NCBI RefSeq assembly: GCF_022179385.1
Contig: NZ_BPQS01000029.1
Span: 1-64,000, forward strand
Origin: Methylobacterium longum
GTDB taxonomy: Bacteria; Pseudomonadota; Alphaproteobacteria; Rhizobiales; Beijerinckiaceae
Length of the DNA: 64,000 bases
Reading direction: 5' to 3'
This document shows, piece after piece, positions 52,024 to 61,133 of this stretch. A model generated the notes under the pieces. It ran no database searches, was not told where the DNA came from, and saw only the letters and a program-made list of their open reading frames with translations. Both the position numbers and the translations under genes were made by a program. Every line of letters begins with the position of its first letter. The first letter of the stretch is position 1.

Positions 52024-53523
52024 ATGTACGCACACATCGAGGCCGCCGGAGCCAGTACGGCCGTATCCGACGAGCGCGAGACGGTTCTGATCAAGCCGAG
52101 CTACGACCCCAATCTCGTCAACGAGGATCTCGCCCCCCTCCGGAAGCAGACCTGGGGCACCTACAACATCTTCGCCTTCTGGATGTCGGACGTGCACAGC
52201 GTCGGCGGCTACGTGACCGCCGGCAGCCTGTTCTCGCTGGGCCTCGTGAGCTGGCAGGTGCTGATCGCCCTGCTGGTCGGCATCGTGATCGTGCAGGTCT
52301 TCTGCAACCTCGTCGCCAAGCCGAGCCAGCAGACCGGCACGCCCTATCCGGTGATCTGCCGGGCCTCCTTCGGGGTCAAGGGCGCCAACATCCCGGCGAT
52401 CATCCGCGGACTGATCGCGGTCGCGTGGTACGGCATCCAGACCTACCTCGCCTCGGCGGCCCTCACCGTGGTGGCTTTGCGCTTCTTCCCCGAACTCGCC
52501 ACCTACGCCGATCTCAGGCACTACGGCTTCGCCGGCCTGTCGGCCCTCGGCTGGGCCGCGTTCATGACGCTCTGGGTGCTGCAGGCGCTGGTCTTCTGGC
52601 GCGGCATGGAAGCGATCCGCGTGTTCATCGACTGGGCGGGGCCGGCGGTCTACGTCGTGATGATCGCGCTGGCCGGGTACCTCGTCGCCAAGGCCGGCAT
52701 CGGCCAGATCGGGCTGACCCTCGGCACCGTGAAGTACACCGGCTGGGACGCCCTGCCGGTGATGATCAACGCCGTCGCCCTCGTGGTCTCCTACTTCTCC
52801 GGCCCGATGCTGAACTTCGGCGACTTCTCGCGCTACGGTTCGAGCTTCGAGGCGGTGAAGCGGGGCAACTTCTGGGGCCTGCCGGTGAACTTCCTCGGGT
52901 TCTCGCTCCTGACGGTCATCACCGCCTCGGCCACGGTGCCGGTCTTCGGCCACCTGATCACCGACCCGGTCGAGACGGTGAGCCGCATCGACAGCACCTT
53001 CGCGGTGGTGCTCGGCGCCCTGACCTTCATGACGGCGACCGTGGGGATCAACATCGTGGCGAACTTCGTGTCGCCCGCCTTCGACTTCTCGAACGTGTCG
53101 CCGAGGCGGATCTCCTGGCGGATGGGCGGGATGATCGCGGCCGTGGGCTCGATCTTCATCACCCCCTGGAACCTCTACAACAATCCGGCCGTGATCCACT
53201 ACACGCTTGACATCCTCGGCGCCTTCATCGGTCCGCTGTTCGGAATCCTGATCGCCGACTTCTACCTCGTGAAGAAAGAGAAAGTCGTGGTCGACGATCT
53301 CTACACGATGAGCCCCCTCGGGACGTACTGGTACAAGAACGGCTACAACCTCGCCGCCGTGGGGGCCATCATCCCCTCCGCGCTGATCCCCGTGCTGTGC
53401 GTGATCCTCCCCGGCCTGGAGGGCGTGGCGAACTTCACGTGGTTCATCGGCTGCGCCCTGGGCTTCGGGATCTACGCCCTCATCATGCGGCGGCGGCCCG
53501 CCCTCGCGGCGCGCCCCGCCTAA
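52024..53523 (+). CDS. NCS1-family permease (allantoin/nucleobase)
   Basis: A 499-residue transporter with about twelve helices. QTWGTYNIFAFWMSDVHSVG, GTPYPVICRASFGVKGANIP and ALIAVAWYGIQTYL-type helix (LIAVAWYGIQTYLASAALTV) are NCS1 signatures, used for purines, cytosine, hydantoins or allantoin. MLNFGDFSRYGSSFEAVKRG is also typical. GGAGG precedes ATG 52024. Placed after puuE, it most likely imports allantoin or a purine. Confidence 0.9.
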   Translation: MYAHIEAAGASTAVSDERETVLIKPSYDPNLVNEDLAPLRKQTWGTYNIFAFWMSDVHSVGGYVTAGSLFSLGLVSWQVLIALLVGIVIVQVFCNLVAKPSQQTGTPYPVICRASFGVKGANIPAIIRGLIAVAWYGIQTYLASAALTVVALRFFPELATYADLRHYGFAGLSALGWAAFMTLWVLQALVFWRGMEAIRVFIDWAGPAVYVVMIALAGYLVAKAGIGQIGLTLGTVKYTGWDALPVMINAVALVVSYFSGPMLNFGDFSRYGSSFEAVKRGNFWGLPVNFLGFSLLTVITASATVPVFGHLITDPVETVSRIDSTFAVVLGALTFMTATVGINIVANFVSPAFDFSNVSPRRISWRMGGMIAAVGSIFITPWNLYNNPAVIHYTLDILGAFIGPLFGILIADFYLVKKEKVVVDDLYTMSPLGTYWYKNGYNLAAVGAIIPSALIPVLCVILPGLEGVANFTWFIGCALGFGIYALIMRRRPALAARPA

Positions 53524-53608
53524 GCCGGGGCTGCGCACCCATCGCGGCGGCGCGGCACGATCCGCGCCGCATCCGCCGATTTCCCCCACCGCCACGCGAG
53601 GGCGCCCC

Positions 53609-54358
53609 ATGCGGATCCTTCTGCTCAATCCGAATACCAGCGCTTCGGTGACGGCCCTCGTGGCCGAGCGGGTGGCGGAGATCGCCGGCGCGGCCGCGAC
53701 CTTCGTCCCGGTCACGGCGCGCTTCGGCGCCGCCTACATCGCGAGCCGGTCGGCCCTGGCGATCGCCGGCCACGCCGCCCTCGACGCCTTCGCGGAGCAC
53801 GGACGCGGCTGCGACGCGGTGTTCCTCGCCTGCTTCGGCGATCCCGGCCTGCTCGCCCTGCGGGAGATCGCACCGGTCCCGGTGGTCGGGATGCTCGAAG
53901 CGTCGTGCCTCGAAGCCCAGGGAGTGGCGTCGCGCTACGCCATCGTGACGGGCGGCGCCCTGTGGAAGCCGATGCTGGCGGAGGCGGTCGCCGGCCTGGG
54001 CCTCGGCGACGGCCTCGTGGGCATCCGGACAATCGCGCGCACCGGCGGCGAGATCGCCAGGGACCCGCGAGCGGCGATGCCGGAACTGGCCGCCGCCTGC
54101 CGCGCCTGCGTCGAACACGACCGCGCCGAGGCGGTCATCCTCGGTGGCGCCGCCCTCGTAGGCTTGGCCTCACTCTTGCAGCCGCACGTGCCGGTGCCGG
54201 TCCTCTGCTCGGTCGAGACGGGCGTGCGGGCCGTCATCGCCGCGGCCCGCGCGCCGTATCGACGGCCGCCGGCCGTCACCTTCGACACGACCGGTCTCGG
54301 AGAGGACCTCGGGTTCCTGCTCAAGCCCCAAGACACCGGAGGCCAAGACATTGAATAA
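53609..54358 (+). CDS. Asp/Glu/hydantoin racemase family (allantoin racemase-like)
   Basis: A 249-residue protein of the HyuE/HpxA branch. MRILLLNPNTSASVTALVAE, AGHAALDAFAEHGRGCDAVF and LACFGDPGLLALREIAPVPV (catalytic Cys75) match allantoin/hydantoin racemases. At the second site, where the family has L-G-C-A-G, this protein has ILGGAALVGL, i.e. Gly180 for the second catalytic Cys. With only one Cys it may not racemise normally; a single-Cys relative (AMDase) is a decarboxylase. Context suggests allantoin stereochemistry. Confidence 0.85.
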   Translation: MRILLLNPNTSASVTALVAERVAEIAGAAATFVPVTARFGAAYIASRSALAIAGHAALDAFAEHGRGCDAVFLACFGDPGLLALREIAPVPVVGMLEASCLEAQGVASRYAIVTGGALWKPMLAEAVAGLGLGDGLVGIRTIARTGGEIARDPRAAMPELAAACRACVEHDRAEAVILGGAALVGLASLLQPHVPVPVLCSVETGVRAVIAAARAPYRRPPAVTFDTTGLGEDLGFLLKPQDTGGQDIE

Positions 54359-54451
54359 ATCGCGCCGCCGTCGCCTTTTAGACTGGCGCGACCGCTCATT
54401 GTCGAACACAGTCCAATGCAGTCCAGCCACGCTTTCAGTGTAGGGCAAGCC

Positions 54452-55819
54452 ATGACGATCGAGGCGCAGCGAGCCGCCGATAGCACGGCCATCGCGGCGT
54501 CCAGTGCCCTCGACGACACCTACCGGCGCATCACGTGGCGGCTGCTGCCTTTCCTGATGTTCCTCTGGGTCCTGTCGTGGATCGACCGGGTGAACATCGG
54601 CTTCGCCAAGCTCCAGATGCTCGCCGAGCTGCGATTCAGCGAGACCGTCTACGGCATCGGCGCGGGCATCTTCTTCATCGGCTACTTCCTCTGCGAGGTG
54701 CCGAGCAACCTGCTCCTCGAGCATGTCGGGGCGCGCAAGACCATCGCGCGCATCACGCTGCTGTGGGGCCTGTGCTGCGTGGCCATGATGTTCGTCACGA
54801 CGGCGACGTTCTTCTACGTGCTGCGCTTCCTCCTCGGCGTCTTCGAGGCGGGGTTCTATCCCGGGGTCATCCTGTTCCTCACCTACTGGTACCCGAGCGA
54901 GCGGCGCGCCAAGGTGTTCGGGCTGTTCATGTCGGCCTCGGCGCTGGCCGGCGTCATCGGCGGCCCGCTCGCCGGCGCGATCATGGCGGGGATGCACGGC
55001 GTCAACGGCTGGTCCGGCTGGCAGTGGGTGTTCCTGCTCGAGGGCATCCCCTCGATCCTCGCGGGGGTCGTGACGCTCTTCTACCTCACCGACCGCCCGG
55101 CGAAGGCCGGCTGGCTGACGCCGGAGCAGAAAGCGCTGGTGGAGGCCGACCTCGCCCGCGATGCCGCCGCCCTCGGCCACCGCGAGCACCGCATCCTCGC
55201 CTCCTTGAAGGATGTGCGCGTCTGGCACTGCATCGCGATCTTCTTCTGCATCGTCACGGCGAACTCGGCCCTGACCTTCTTCGGGCCGAGCGTGGTGCGC
55301 GACGCCGGCTTCACCGACCCGCTCACGGTCGGGTGGATCATGTCGGCGGCCTACCTGTGCGGCGGGGCCGGGATGATCCTCAACGGGCGCCATTCCGATC
55401 GCACCGGAGAGGCGCGGCTGCATTGCGGCGTACCCGCCTTCATCGGGGCGCTGGCCATCGCGCTGACCGGCGTCTTCGTCACGGGCGCGCCCATCCTCGC
55501 GCTGATCATGCTCGGGCTGGCCGTCGTCGGCACGATGAGCGCGATCCCGGTCTTCTGGCAGATCCCGGGCCGGTTCCTGGCCGGCTCGGCGGCCGCGGCC
55601 GGGATCGCGCTGATCAACTCGGTGGCCAACCTCGCGGGCTTCGGAGCCCCGGCGGTGATGGGCTACCTGCGCGAGCATACCGGCTCGGTCTCGACCGGGC
55701 TGTGGCTGGTGGCGGCGGTCGAGGCCGCGGCGCTCGTGCTGATCCTCGCCTTCGTCCCGCCCGCCACGCGGGAGATGGAGCGGCGCGCCCGAGCCCGCGC
55801 GGCCCACGAACCGGCCTGA
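54452..55819 (+). CDS. MFS transporter, anion:cation symporter family
   Basis: A 455-residue twelve-helix transporter of the ACS branch (phthalate/tartrate/hexuronate permease-like). YRRITWRLLPFLMFLWVLSW, IDRVNIGFAKLQMLAELRFS, FFIGYFLCEVPSNLLLEHVG and GVFEAGFYPGVILFLTYWYP are the family signatures. It may carry a pathway acid such as allantoate, ureidoglycolate or an unrelated organic acid. An upstream ATG at 54416 is possible; ATG 54452 has a weak AGGGC site. Confidence 0.9.
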   Translation: MTIEAQRAADSTAIAASSALDDTYRRITWRLLPFLMFLWVLSWIDRVNIGFAKLQMLAELRFSETVYGIGAGIFFIGYFLCEVPSNLLLEHVGARKTIARITLLWGLCCVAMMFVTTATFFYVLRFLLGVFEAGFYPGVILFLTYWYPSERRAKVFGLFMSASALAGVIGGPLAGAIMAGMHGVNGWSGWQWVFLLEGIPSILAGVVTLFYLTDRPAKAGWLTPEQKALVEADLARDAAALGHREHRILASLKDVRVWHCIAIFFCIVTANSALTFFGPSVVRDAGFTDPLTVGWIMSAAYLCGGAGMILNGRHSDRTGEARLHCGVPAFIGALAIALTGVFVTGAPILALIMLGLAVVGTMSAIPVFWQIPGRFLAGSAAAAGIALINSVANLAGFGAPAVMGYLREHTGSVSTGLWLVAAVEAAALVLILAFVPPATREMERRARARAAHEPA

Positions 55820-55843
55820 TTGAACCCCGAGGAGGACCCCGTT

Positions 55844-56374
55844 TTGGACCACTTACCGGATCGTTACGTCCTGACGCGGCGCGGCCTGGTCGCGACCGGG
55901 CTCGGCGCCGCGGCCGCGGCCTCGACGGGCGCCGCCCTGGCGCAGGGTACGCCCGCGCCGGCCGGGGCTCCGGCCAAGCCCGGCACGCTGAACACCGCCC
56001 CCGTCTCGCAGGCCGGCCTCTCGCCGCGGCTGACCATGCACGCAATCGACAACTTCCACGGCACGCCCGGCGCCGGCATGGTCTGCGACCTCGCGATGCA
56101 CGACGGCGAGGGCTACAGGCTGCTCAAGACGGTCACCACGGCGCCGAGCGGACGAACCGCCGAGCCGCTCCTCGTCGATGACGCCTTCAAGGCCGGGCGC
56201 TACGAGTTGGTGATGCACTTCGAGGCGTATTTCGCGACCTTCGGCGTGAAGCTGCCCAGCCCGAACTTCCTCAGCCTCGTGCCAATCCGGTTCCAGATCC
56301 GCGACGCGGGCCAGCGCCACCACCTGCCGGTGCTGTTCACGCCCTGGGGCTATTCGTACTACCGCGGCAGCTAG
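55844..56374 (+). CDS. 5-hydroxyisourate hydrolase with twin-arginine signal
   Basis: A 176-residue protein. TTG 55844 follows a GAGGAGG site. The N-terminal VLTRRGLVATGLGAAAAAS has the R-R pair and hydrophobic core of a Tat signal, followed by an Ala/Pro linker. The domain from about residue 65 is transthyretin-like HIU hydrolase: LTMHAIDNFHGTPGAGM (His), GRTAEPLL (Arg), RHHLPVLFTPWGYSYYRGS (His and the C-terminal Y-R-G-S). All four catalytic elements are retained. It probably acts in the periplasm. A cytoplasmic paralogue follows directly. Confidence 0.85.
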   Translation: MDHLPDRYVLTRRGLVATGLGAAAAASTGAALAQGTPAPAGAPAKPGTLNTAPVSQAGLSPRLTMHAIDNFHGTPGAGMVCDLAMHDGEGYRLLKTVTTAPSGRTAEPLLVDDAFKAGRYELVMHFEAYFATFGVKLPSPNFLSLVPIRFQIRDAGQRHHLPVLFTPWGYSYYRGS

Positions 56375-56411
56375 GCCGCCGGGTCCCCACAATTCACTCA
56401 GGAGGTCCGCC

Positions 56412-56765
56412 ATGGCCGGCATCACCACGCACGTCCTCGACACCGACCGCGGCCGTCCGGCCGCCGGGGTGCGCATCGACTTCTCCGTCCTGGATAACGG
56501 CCAGTGGCGCCTCGTGAAGAGCGTCGTCACCAATGCCGACGGCCGGACCGACGCGCCGATCCTCCCGGCCGACAAGGCCGAGACCGGTCAGTACCAGCTG
56601 GAGTTTCACGTCGAGCCCTATTTCAAGGCGCGCTCCGGCACGTCGGAAGCCGACATCTTCATCGACAACCCGGTGGTGCGCTTCGCGGTCTTCGATGCCA
56701 AGCAGCACTACCACGTGCCGATGCTGTGCGCGCCGTCGAGCTTCACCACCTATCGCGGAAGCTGA
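56412..56765 (+). CDS. uraH: 5-hydroxyisourate hydrolase
   Basis: A 117-residue canonical HIU hydrolase, which hydrolyses 5-hydroxyisourate to OHCU. THVLDTDRGRPAAGVRI (His), GRTDAPIL (Arg), KQHYHVPMLCAPSSFTTYRG and the terminal Y-R-G-S are the diagnostic elements. GGAGG lies before ATG 56412. It ends in the TGATG overlap with the uraD start, showing coupled translation with the next enzyme. Confidence 0.95.
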   Translation: MAGITTHVLDTDRGRPAAGVRIDFSVLDNGQWRLVKSVVTNADGRTDAPILPADKAETGQYQLEFHVEPYFKARSGTSEADIFIDNPVVRFAVFDAKQHYHVPMLCAPSSFTTYRGS

Positions 56766-57283
56766 TGACGATGATCGACCTGCACCGCGTCAACGGCCTG
56801 ACCTGCGACGCCTTCGTCGCGCAGTTCGGCGGCGTGTTCGAGCACGCGGCCTGGGTCGCGCGGGCGGCCCACGGCAAAGGTCCCTTCGCCAACGTGCCGG
56901 ACCTCCACGCGGCGATGATGGCGGCCGTGCGCGAGGCGTCGGCGGACAGGCGCCTCGCCTTCCTCAACGGCCATCCGGAACTCGCCGGCCCGGAAGCCCG
57001 GGCGCGGGCGATGACGGCCGAATCCGCGCAGGAGCAGGGCAGCGCCGGGCTCGACCGGCTGACCGAGGCGGACGGGCAAGCCTTCGACCGGCTGAACGCC
57101 GCCTATCGGCAGCGGTTCGGGTTCCCTTTCATCGTCGCCGTGCGCGGCCGCGACCTGCGCGAGATCCTGGTCCTGTTCGAGCGACGCCTCGATCGCGGGC
57201 CGGCCGAGGAGGAGGCGACCGCGCTGGAAGAGATCAGCGCGATCACGCGGATGCGCCTCGACCGGCTGGTGCGGGAGGCTTGA
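56765..57283 (+). CDS. uraD: OHCU decarboxylase
   Basis: A 172-residue enzyme that decarboxylates OHCU to S-allantoin. VAQFGGVFEHAAWVARAAHG, LNGHPELAGPEAR (the catalytic His-Pro), SAQEQGSAGLDRLTEADGQ (the E-Q motif) and YRQRFGFPFIVAVRGRDLRE are the family motifs in order. The start overlaps the HIU hydrolase stop by one base. It completes the HIU-to-allantoin step with the enzyme before it. Confidence 0.95.
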   Translation: MTMIDLHRVNGLTCDAFVAQFGGVFEHAAWVARAAHGKGPFANVPDLHAAMMAAVREASADRRLAFLNGHPELAGPEARARAMTAESAQEQGSAGLDRLTEADGQAFDRLNAAYRQRFGFPFIVAVRGRDLREILVLFERRLDRGPAEEEATALEEISAITRMRLDRLVREA

Positions 57284-57353
57284 AGCGGCGGATCTCCCGG
57301 GCCCTCGGCTCGATCCTGCGGCGCCGGGGGGCCTGCGAGGTGGGCCGCCCGGG

Positions 57354-58112
57354 TCAGTCTGCGCCCATGAAGAACGTGGCGTATCCGTCCGCGCGGACCC
57401 GGTCGAGTTGCGACCGGTATCGCTCGTAGGCCGGCTCCGGCGGGGCGACGCGTCCGTATTGGTTCTCGGACGCCGTGCCCTCGGGCAGCAGGGCCAGCGG
57501 TGCCGCGGCCGGCGTGAGCTGGGTGCCGCGGCCTGCGTGCAGCGTCGTCAGGATTCCGTACATCTCGCCCTGGATGTTCGGTCGGCACAGCACGGCGAGC
57601 CGATGTTGCCCGTGCCAGTTGGTCACCAGGTAGATCATGCCCGACTGGTTCGGCACGGCGACGCTGCCCGACTGAGCGAAGGGCGCATCGACGCGCTCGG
57701 CCTCGCGGAACACCAGCCGCGCCTCGCTCGCGTCCCAGGCGATCTCCGTGCGGTAGGCGAAGATCGCGCCCGTCGTTCCGAAGGAGGGGCGCAGGGTGAG
57801 GTAACGGCCTTCCAGCCAGGAGACGCCCTCCCGCGAGTAGGACCCGAGGGCGTCGGGTGCGTAGCGTGGGGGCTCCGGGATTGCCGCGCGACTCGCGTCG
57901 TGCCGCAGGGGCTGGCCCAGCGCCTCCTCCAGCCGGATCGTGGTCGCCAGGGTGAAGGGCCGTCGCCCGGCGAGCGCCTTCTCCAGGGTGGAGATGCTGA
58001 TCCGGGCCTGTTCGGCCAGGGTCTGCCGGGAGATGCGCCGCCGGGCGAGGGCCTCGCGGACGGTCTGGGCAATGGCGCGGCTCTGCGCCTCGGACAGTTC
58101 GATCTCGCTCAC
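57354..58112 (-). CDS. XRE-family regulator with C-terminal ligand-like domain
   Basis: A 252-residue regulator with GTG start at 58112; a longer frame reaches 58199. Residues 5-70 are an HTH: IAQTVREALARRRISRQTLA, EQARISISTLEKALAGRRPF. The C-terminal 160 residues (SYSREGVSWLEGRYLTLRPS, IFAYRTEIAWDASEARLVFR, IYLVTNWHGQHRLAVLCRPN) look like a beta-rich sensing domain; it has no known name to me. It is convergent with uraD and may control the purine genes or an unrelated function. Confidence 0.82.
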   Translation of the reverse strand: MSEIELSEAQSRAIAQTVREALARRRISRQTLAEQARISISTLEKALAGRRPFTLATTIRLEEALGQPLRHDASRAAIPEPPRYAPDALGSYSREGVSWLEGRYLTLRPSFGTTGAIFAYRTEIAWDASEARLVFREAERVDAPFAQSGSVAVPNQSGMIYLVTNWHGQHRLAVLCRPNIQGEMYGILTTLHAGRGTQLTPAAAPLALLPEGTASENQYGRVAPPEPAYERYRSQLDRVRADGYATFFMGAD

Positions 58113-58203
58113 AGGCAGGGCTCGCACGGGCTCGACCCGCACAGATCCGCACGAAACCGCACATTCGCGCAAGCGGCCGTGCACGGGGCGTCGAGCCACC
58201 GGG

Positions 58204-58782
58204 TCACGGCGTCTCCGCGTCCGCCTCGACGATCAGGCGCAGCGGACCGGACCGCAGCGCCGCGAGCGGCCAGCAGGTGACGAGGGCGAGGTGCCGTCCG
58301 GGCGCCTGCGGGTCGATTCCCGAAGCGTCCCAGGATGCCACGCGCACGCCGCTGACGCGGAAGCGGATCGTCCGGCCGTCGCGCCGCGTGACCACGACGG
58401 GATCCCCCAGTGCGAGGTCGCCCAGCACGGCGAATTGCGTGTCGCGGTGCGCGGCGAAGACCGCGGTCCCCGGTTCGCCCGCCTCCGGCGTCCCATCCAG
58501 CTGGCCGGGGCCGAAAGCCAGGGCCTGCCCGCTTCCGCCCCGCAGCGCCACGAAGCTGCGGCCGGCCAGGGCGAGCCGGGCGACCGGCTCGGTGTCGGCC
58601 CAGGGCCAGGGTTTGGCCGGACGACCGTCGGTCAGCGTACGGGTGAAGGCCCGTTCCAGCAGAGCCTGCGCCAGGGCGGCCTTGACGGGGATCCAGGCGG
58701 CCTGCGCCGCCAGCCCCAGGCCCGCGAGGCCGAGGAGGGCCGCCACGGCCCTCCTCGGCGGATTGCCGCGACGGCGGCTCAT
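58204..58782 (-). CDS. Class GN sortase
   Basis: A 192-residue sortase of the class GN type found in Gram-negative bacteria. One N-terminal membrane helix (residues 12-30) is followed by the sortase barrel. Catalytic residues: His112 (FAAHRDTQ), Cys170 (LVTCWP) and Arg182 (PLRLIV). The gene overlaps the substrate gene stop by 4 bases. It should cleave the LPXTG-like signal of that single partner and fix it in the membrane or link it to another molecule. Confidence 0.92.
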   Translation of the reverse strand: MSRRRGNPPRRAVAALLGLAGLGLAAQAAWIPVKAALAQALLERAFTRTLTDGRPAKPWPWADTEPVARLALAGRSFVALRGGSGQALAFGPGQLDGTPEAGEPGTAVFAAHRDTQFAVLGDLALGDPVVVTRRDGRTIRFRVSGVRVASWDASGIDPQAPGRHLALVTCWPLAALRSGPLRLIVEADAETP

Positions 58783-60938
58783 CGCACGACCCCGGTGCGC
58801 CCGCCGCCGGGCCGCGACAGGGCGATGCCCAGGAGGGCGATCAGCAGCCCGAGGCCGAGCTGCAGCAGGATCCCCGCTCCGGTCTGCGGCAGATCGATAC
58901 CGGTGCCGGCGGCGTTGATCGGCACCACGCGGGCGCCGGCCCCGTGATCCGGTGCGGCGCCGGGGTGATCGCCGCCGAAGACCTCGGCGAAGTCCCAGCC
59001 GGCCGGCAGGTTCAGCGGCAGGTCGGCGGCGACGAGGGGCATGCCCGGGGCGCGGCGCGGGGTGGCGTCGATCGCCACGAGGCTGGTCAGGCGCGTCGTC
59101 AGGCCGTGCTCCAGCGCGAGGGCCAGGATGGTGGTCTCGGCCGCGTCGCGGTCGAGGCGCCCGGTGATGCGCGCCGTCTCGGTCTCGCCGATCCGCGAGC
59201 GCGCCCATACCTTCGAGATGCCGGCGCCGGGGGCGGCCTCGTCGAGTTGCAGCGTGCGGGTCCAGGTCCGGCCGGCGACACGGCCCGAGACGGTCACGCT
59301 CCCCGCGCCGGATTGCGGGAGCCGGGCGGCGAAGACCAGGGGTTCGCCGCGATACAGGTCGGGCAGTGCCCCCGGCGTGACCTCGACGCCCGGAACCGAG
59401 AAGGTCGCGGTGAGGTCGGTCACGGCCGGGGCTTCCAGCTTCTCGTAGAGGGCGCGGGTGCGTTCGCCGACCTGCGCGAGGTCGCGGATCTCCGTGAAGG
59501 TGCCACGGCCGATCTCGGCGGCGTGGCGCATCAGATGACCGTTGGGCGCTGAACCGATGCCGACCATGAACAGGCGTGAGCGTCCGAGCCCGGCGTGAAT
59601 GGCCGCGAAGATCCGCTCCTCGTCGCCGACCGCGCCGTCGGTGAGGAACACGACCTGCCGCACCCGCCCGTCCTCGGGCTGGGAATCAGCCAGGGCCGCC
59701 CTCAGGGGCGCCAGCATCTCGGTTCCGCCGCGTGCCTCCAGAGCGGCGACGAACCCCTCGGCCCCGCGCAGGGCCTCCGGCGTCGCCGGGACGGACGCGG
59801 GGTGCAGCGCGTCCCACGTGTCGTCGAAGCGGATGATGTTGAACCGGTCCCGGGGCGTCAGACGGACAAGGCCTGCGAGCAGCCCGGCCTTGGCCTGCCG
59901 CATCGAGGCGCCGGCCATCGAGCCGGAATTGTCGATCACGAAGGTGACGTCGCGCGCCGGGCGGGCGGGCGCATCGGCCTCGAGCGCGGGCGGGTTCACC
60001 GCGGCGAGCAGGTAGGTCCGGCCGGCCACGGTCTCGCGGAACAGGCCGAGGCCCGGCATCCGGCTTTGTGCGGGCTCCCAGGTCAGTTCAAGGTCGCGGT
60101 CGGCCGGCACCACGCCCTCGGCCAGGGTGATGGTGCGCGCCTCCGGTCCGGTCACGGTCACGTGGATCGCATGGGTCACGCTGCGCACCGCGCCGATGGC
60201 GAAGCCCGCCTGAAGCCGCACGGTGACGGCAACCGGATTGGTCGGCCGGGACACCGCCGGATCGAGTACCGGGGGGCTGATCCGGGCGCGATCCGGTACC
60301 GGGTCGTGGGCGGTCCCGTCGAGGGCGACCGTACCCAAAGCCGGGGGGACAGGAGTGTACCGCGGCGCGACCACCAGGGGCAGGCGCAGCGTCCGCGCGG
60401 CGCCGGAGACCGGGATGGTCTGCTGATAGGTGATCTGGACGAGCACCGTCTCGCCGGGTCCGATATTGGCGACCGCGTTGGTGAAGATGTTGGGCCGCTC
60501 CTGCTCGGTCAGGGCGGCCGCCTGCCCGGCCGCCTTCGCGGCCTCGTAGGCGCGCTTGGCCGCGGCCCGCTCGCGGATGTCGGCGACGATCACGCGGTTG
60601 CCGACGACGAGCTTCATCCCGTCGACGGCCGCGTCCTCCGGCAGGGGATAGACGTAGGTGCCCTCGACCCAGTCGGCGGTGGTGTTGCGGAAGGCCTGGG
60701 TGACGACGGCGCGGGCGGTCGGGCCGCTCACCTCGACGCCGATGTCGGTGGCGAGCCGGACCGCCTCGACCGGCGCCGTGCCGACGGGGCCGCGCAGCAT
60801 CAGGCCGCCCCGCGCCGGGACCGGCCCCGCATGGGCCGAGGCGAGCATGACGAGGAGCGCCAGCAGGCCGAGGAAGAGCGGCGACAGGGCGGCGTTGCGC
60901 GGCGTGTCGATCATGGGTCGTGGCGATGTGAACGGCAT
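58779..60938 (-). CDS. Sortase-target VIT/vWA protein (marine proteobacterial type)
   Basis: A 719-residue exported protein. AGGAGG lies 7 bases before ATG 60938. The signal peptide (about 1-40) is followed by a VIT domain at 60-185 (GVEVSGPTARAVVTQAFRNT, VEGTYVYPLPEDAAVDGMKL), then vWA at about 325-500 (VTFVIDNSGSMAGASMRQAK carries the D-x-S-x-S MIDAS). Near the C-terminus is LPQTG followed by a membrane helix (LLQLGLGLLIALLGIAL) and a basic tail, the sorting signal. This matches the known family of single dedicated targets for GN sortases. No two-component genes are adjacent, unlike in some other hosts. Confidence 0.92.
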   Translation of the reverse strand: MPFTSPRPMIDTPRNAALSPLFLGLLALLVMLASAHAGPVPARGGLMLRGPVGTAPVEAVRLATDIGVEVSGPTARAVVTQAFRNTTADWVEGTYVYPLPEDAAVDGMKLVVGNRVIVADIRERAAAKRAYEAAKAAGQAAALTEQERPNIFTNAVANIGPGETVLVQITYQQTIPVSGAARTLRLPLVVAPRYTPVPPALGTVALDGTAHDPVPDRARISPPVLDPAVSRPTNPVAVTVRLQAGFAIGAVRSVTHAIHVTVTGPEARTITLAEGVVPADRDLELTWEPAQSRMPGLGLFRETVAGRTYLLAAVNPPALEADAPARPARDVTFVIDNSGSMAGASMRQAKAGLLAGLVRLTPRDRFNIIRFDDTWDALHPASVPATPEALRGAEGFVAALEARGGTEMLAPLRAALADSQPEDGRVRQVVFLTDGAVGDEERIFAAIHAGLGRSRLFMVGIGSAPNGHLMRHAAEIGRGTFTEIRDLAQVGERTRALYEKLEAPAVTDLTATFSVPGVEVTPGALPDLYRGEPLVFAARLPQSGAGSVTVSGRVAGRTWTRTLQLDEAAPGAGISKVWARSRIGETETARITGRLDRDAAETTILALALEHGLTTRLTSLVAIDATPRRAPGMPLVAADLPLNLPAGWDFAEVFGGDHPGAAPDHGAGARVVPINAAGTGIDLPQTGAGILLQLGLGLLIALLGIALSRPGGGRTGVVR

Positions 60939-61133
60939 CGGAGAACCTCCTGCACCGGCGGATCGGGGCCGGCTCGCCGCTGAAGCTCCCCCGCCCGGCG
61001 CGCCATCGCCACGAGAAGCTTCGCCCTTTTGCAGGCGCGGGGCGCACGTGCCGGACGCTCTCGGGCGGATCTGTGCGGTGGCGGTGCGGTTTCGTGCGTC
61101 CTGCGGCGCTGCGGGGCGGCTCCGGCACCCTCC

